From: Acidobacteriota bacterium
GTDB taxonomy: Bacteria; Acidobacteriota; Thermoanaerobaculia; Thermoanaerobaculales; Thermoanaerobaculaceae
Assembly: GCA_003133645.1 (NCBI GenBank)
Contig: PKYI01000017.1
Location: 1-32,315, forward strand
Reading direction: 5' to 3'
Length of the DNA stretch: 32,315 nucleotides
Position 1 is the stretch's first letter, and each line of letters begins with the position of its first letter. The notes beneath the pieces are model-generated. The model was not told the DNA's origin and searched no databases. It saw only the letters and a program-made list of their open reading frames with translations. The translations under genes were made by a program, and so were the position numbers. Below, in pieces: positions 32,244-32,315 of the stretch.

Positions 32244-32315
32244 TAGCGGACCATCTGCGGCGTCAGGCTGCGGCGGCTCGGATCCTCACGTAGCCTCCGG
32301 CTACGCTCCGGTCCG
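32240..32315 (-). repeat. Dispersed structured repeat, copy 3 (partial, inverted, cut by window edge)
   Basis: On the minus strand this shows the H1 hairpin core CGTAGCC-GGA-GGCTACG (32305-32289), flanked by CC/GG and CGGA/TCCG (32315-32312 with 32282-32279). The conserved tail AGATGGTCCG is at 32256-32247. H2 and H3 of the longer copies are missing, so the tail follows H1 within about 20 nt. The 5' half lies outside the window. Confidence 0.75.

Overview
The window is a GC-rich (roughly 70%), densely packed bacterial chromosome segment. It has about 37 protein genes, one Rieske-type pseudogene, one tRNA gene and a dispersed structured repeat. The gene content suggests a Gram-negative, c-type-cytochrome-making bacterium with lipoproteins and periplasmic L,D-transpeptidases. 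It also carries SpoVG and a DUF2232 gene between rpsR and rplI. The best guess is Acidobacteriota, perhaps Thermoanaerobaculia-like, but this rests on gene order and style and was not tested by a search. No phage, insertion sequence or CRISPR array was seen.

Layout. (1) 158-5274 (+): a System I cytochrome c maturation operon, ccmA-ccmB-ccmC-ccmD-like-ccmE-ccmF. CcmE is the Cys-type (CxxxY) heme chaperone, and CcmF has an enlarged periplasmic region. (2) 5402-7036 (+): a LON-substrate-binding-domain protein with a good near-leaderless promoter, then a two-domain protein with a degenerate HEPN-like N-terminus. (3) 7075-12578 (-): a small secreted protein gene, then rpsF-rpsR-DUF2232-rplI-methyltransferase, then an aminotransferase. 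(4) 13134-20433 (-): beta-propeller-like protein, TPR protein, LolB-position lipoprotein, ispE, spoVG, tRNA-Gln(UUG), prs, rplY and pth. This is a housekeeping order known from several phyla. (5) 20468-25106 (+): queG, a broken Rieske ferredoxin gene, and a cell-envelope cluster of an Ala-rich lipoprotein with a long 5' leader, two L,D-transpeptidases and a secreted partner. (6) 25128-32194 (-): a 925-residue TPR protein, then the ribosome-biogenesis operon ffh-rpsP-khpA-rimM-trmD-rplS-rnhB.

The most notable signal is a dispersed non-coding element of about 360-380 bp. Two nearly full copies lie at about 8227-8586 and 12746-13125. A shorter inverted copy runs off the right edge at about 32240-32315, directly upstream of ffh. 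The copies share a multi-part hairpin whose stems change by compensating substitutions, which indicates selection on an RNA (or single-stranded DNA) structure. The copies lie in different orientations relative to neighbouring genes, so this looks like a mobile or dispersed structured RNA family rather than one cis-regulator.

How the genes work together. The ccm genes export and attach heme to apocytochromes; no ccmG or ccmH is visible in this window. The two minus-strand housekeeping blocks supply ribosomal proteins, tRNA modification and maturation, SRP targeting, PRPP and isoprenoid precursors. The envelope cluster probably builds 3-3 peptidoglycan cross-links or lipoprotein tethers.
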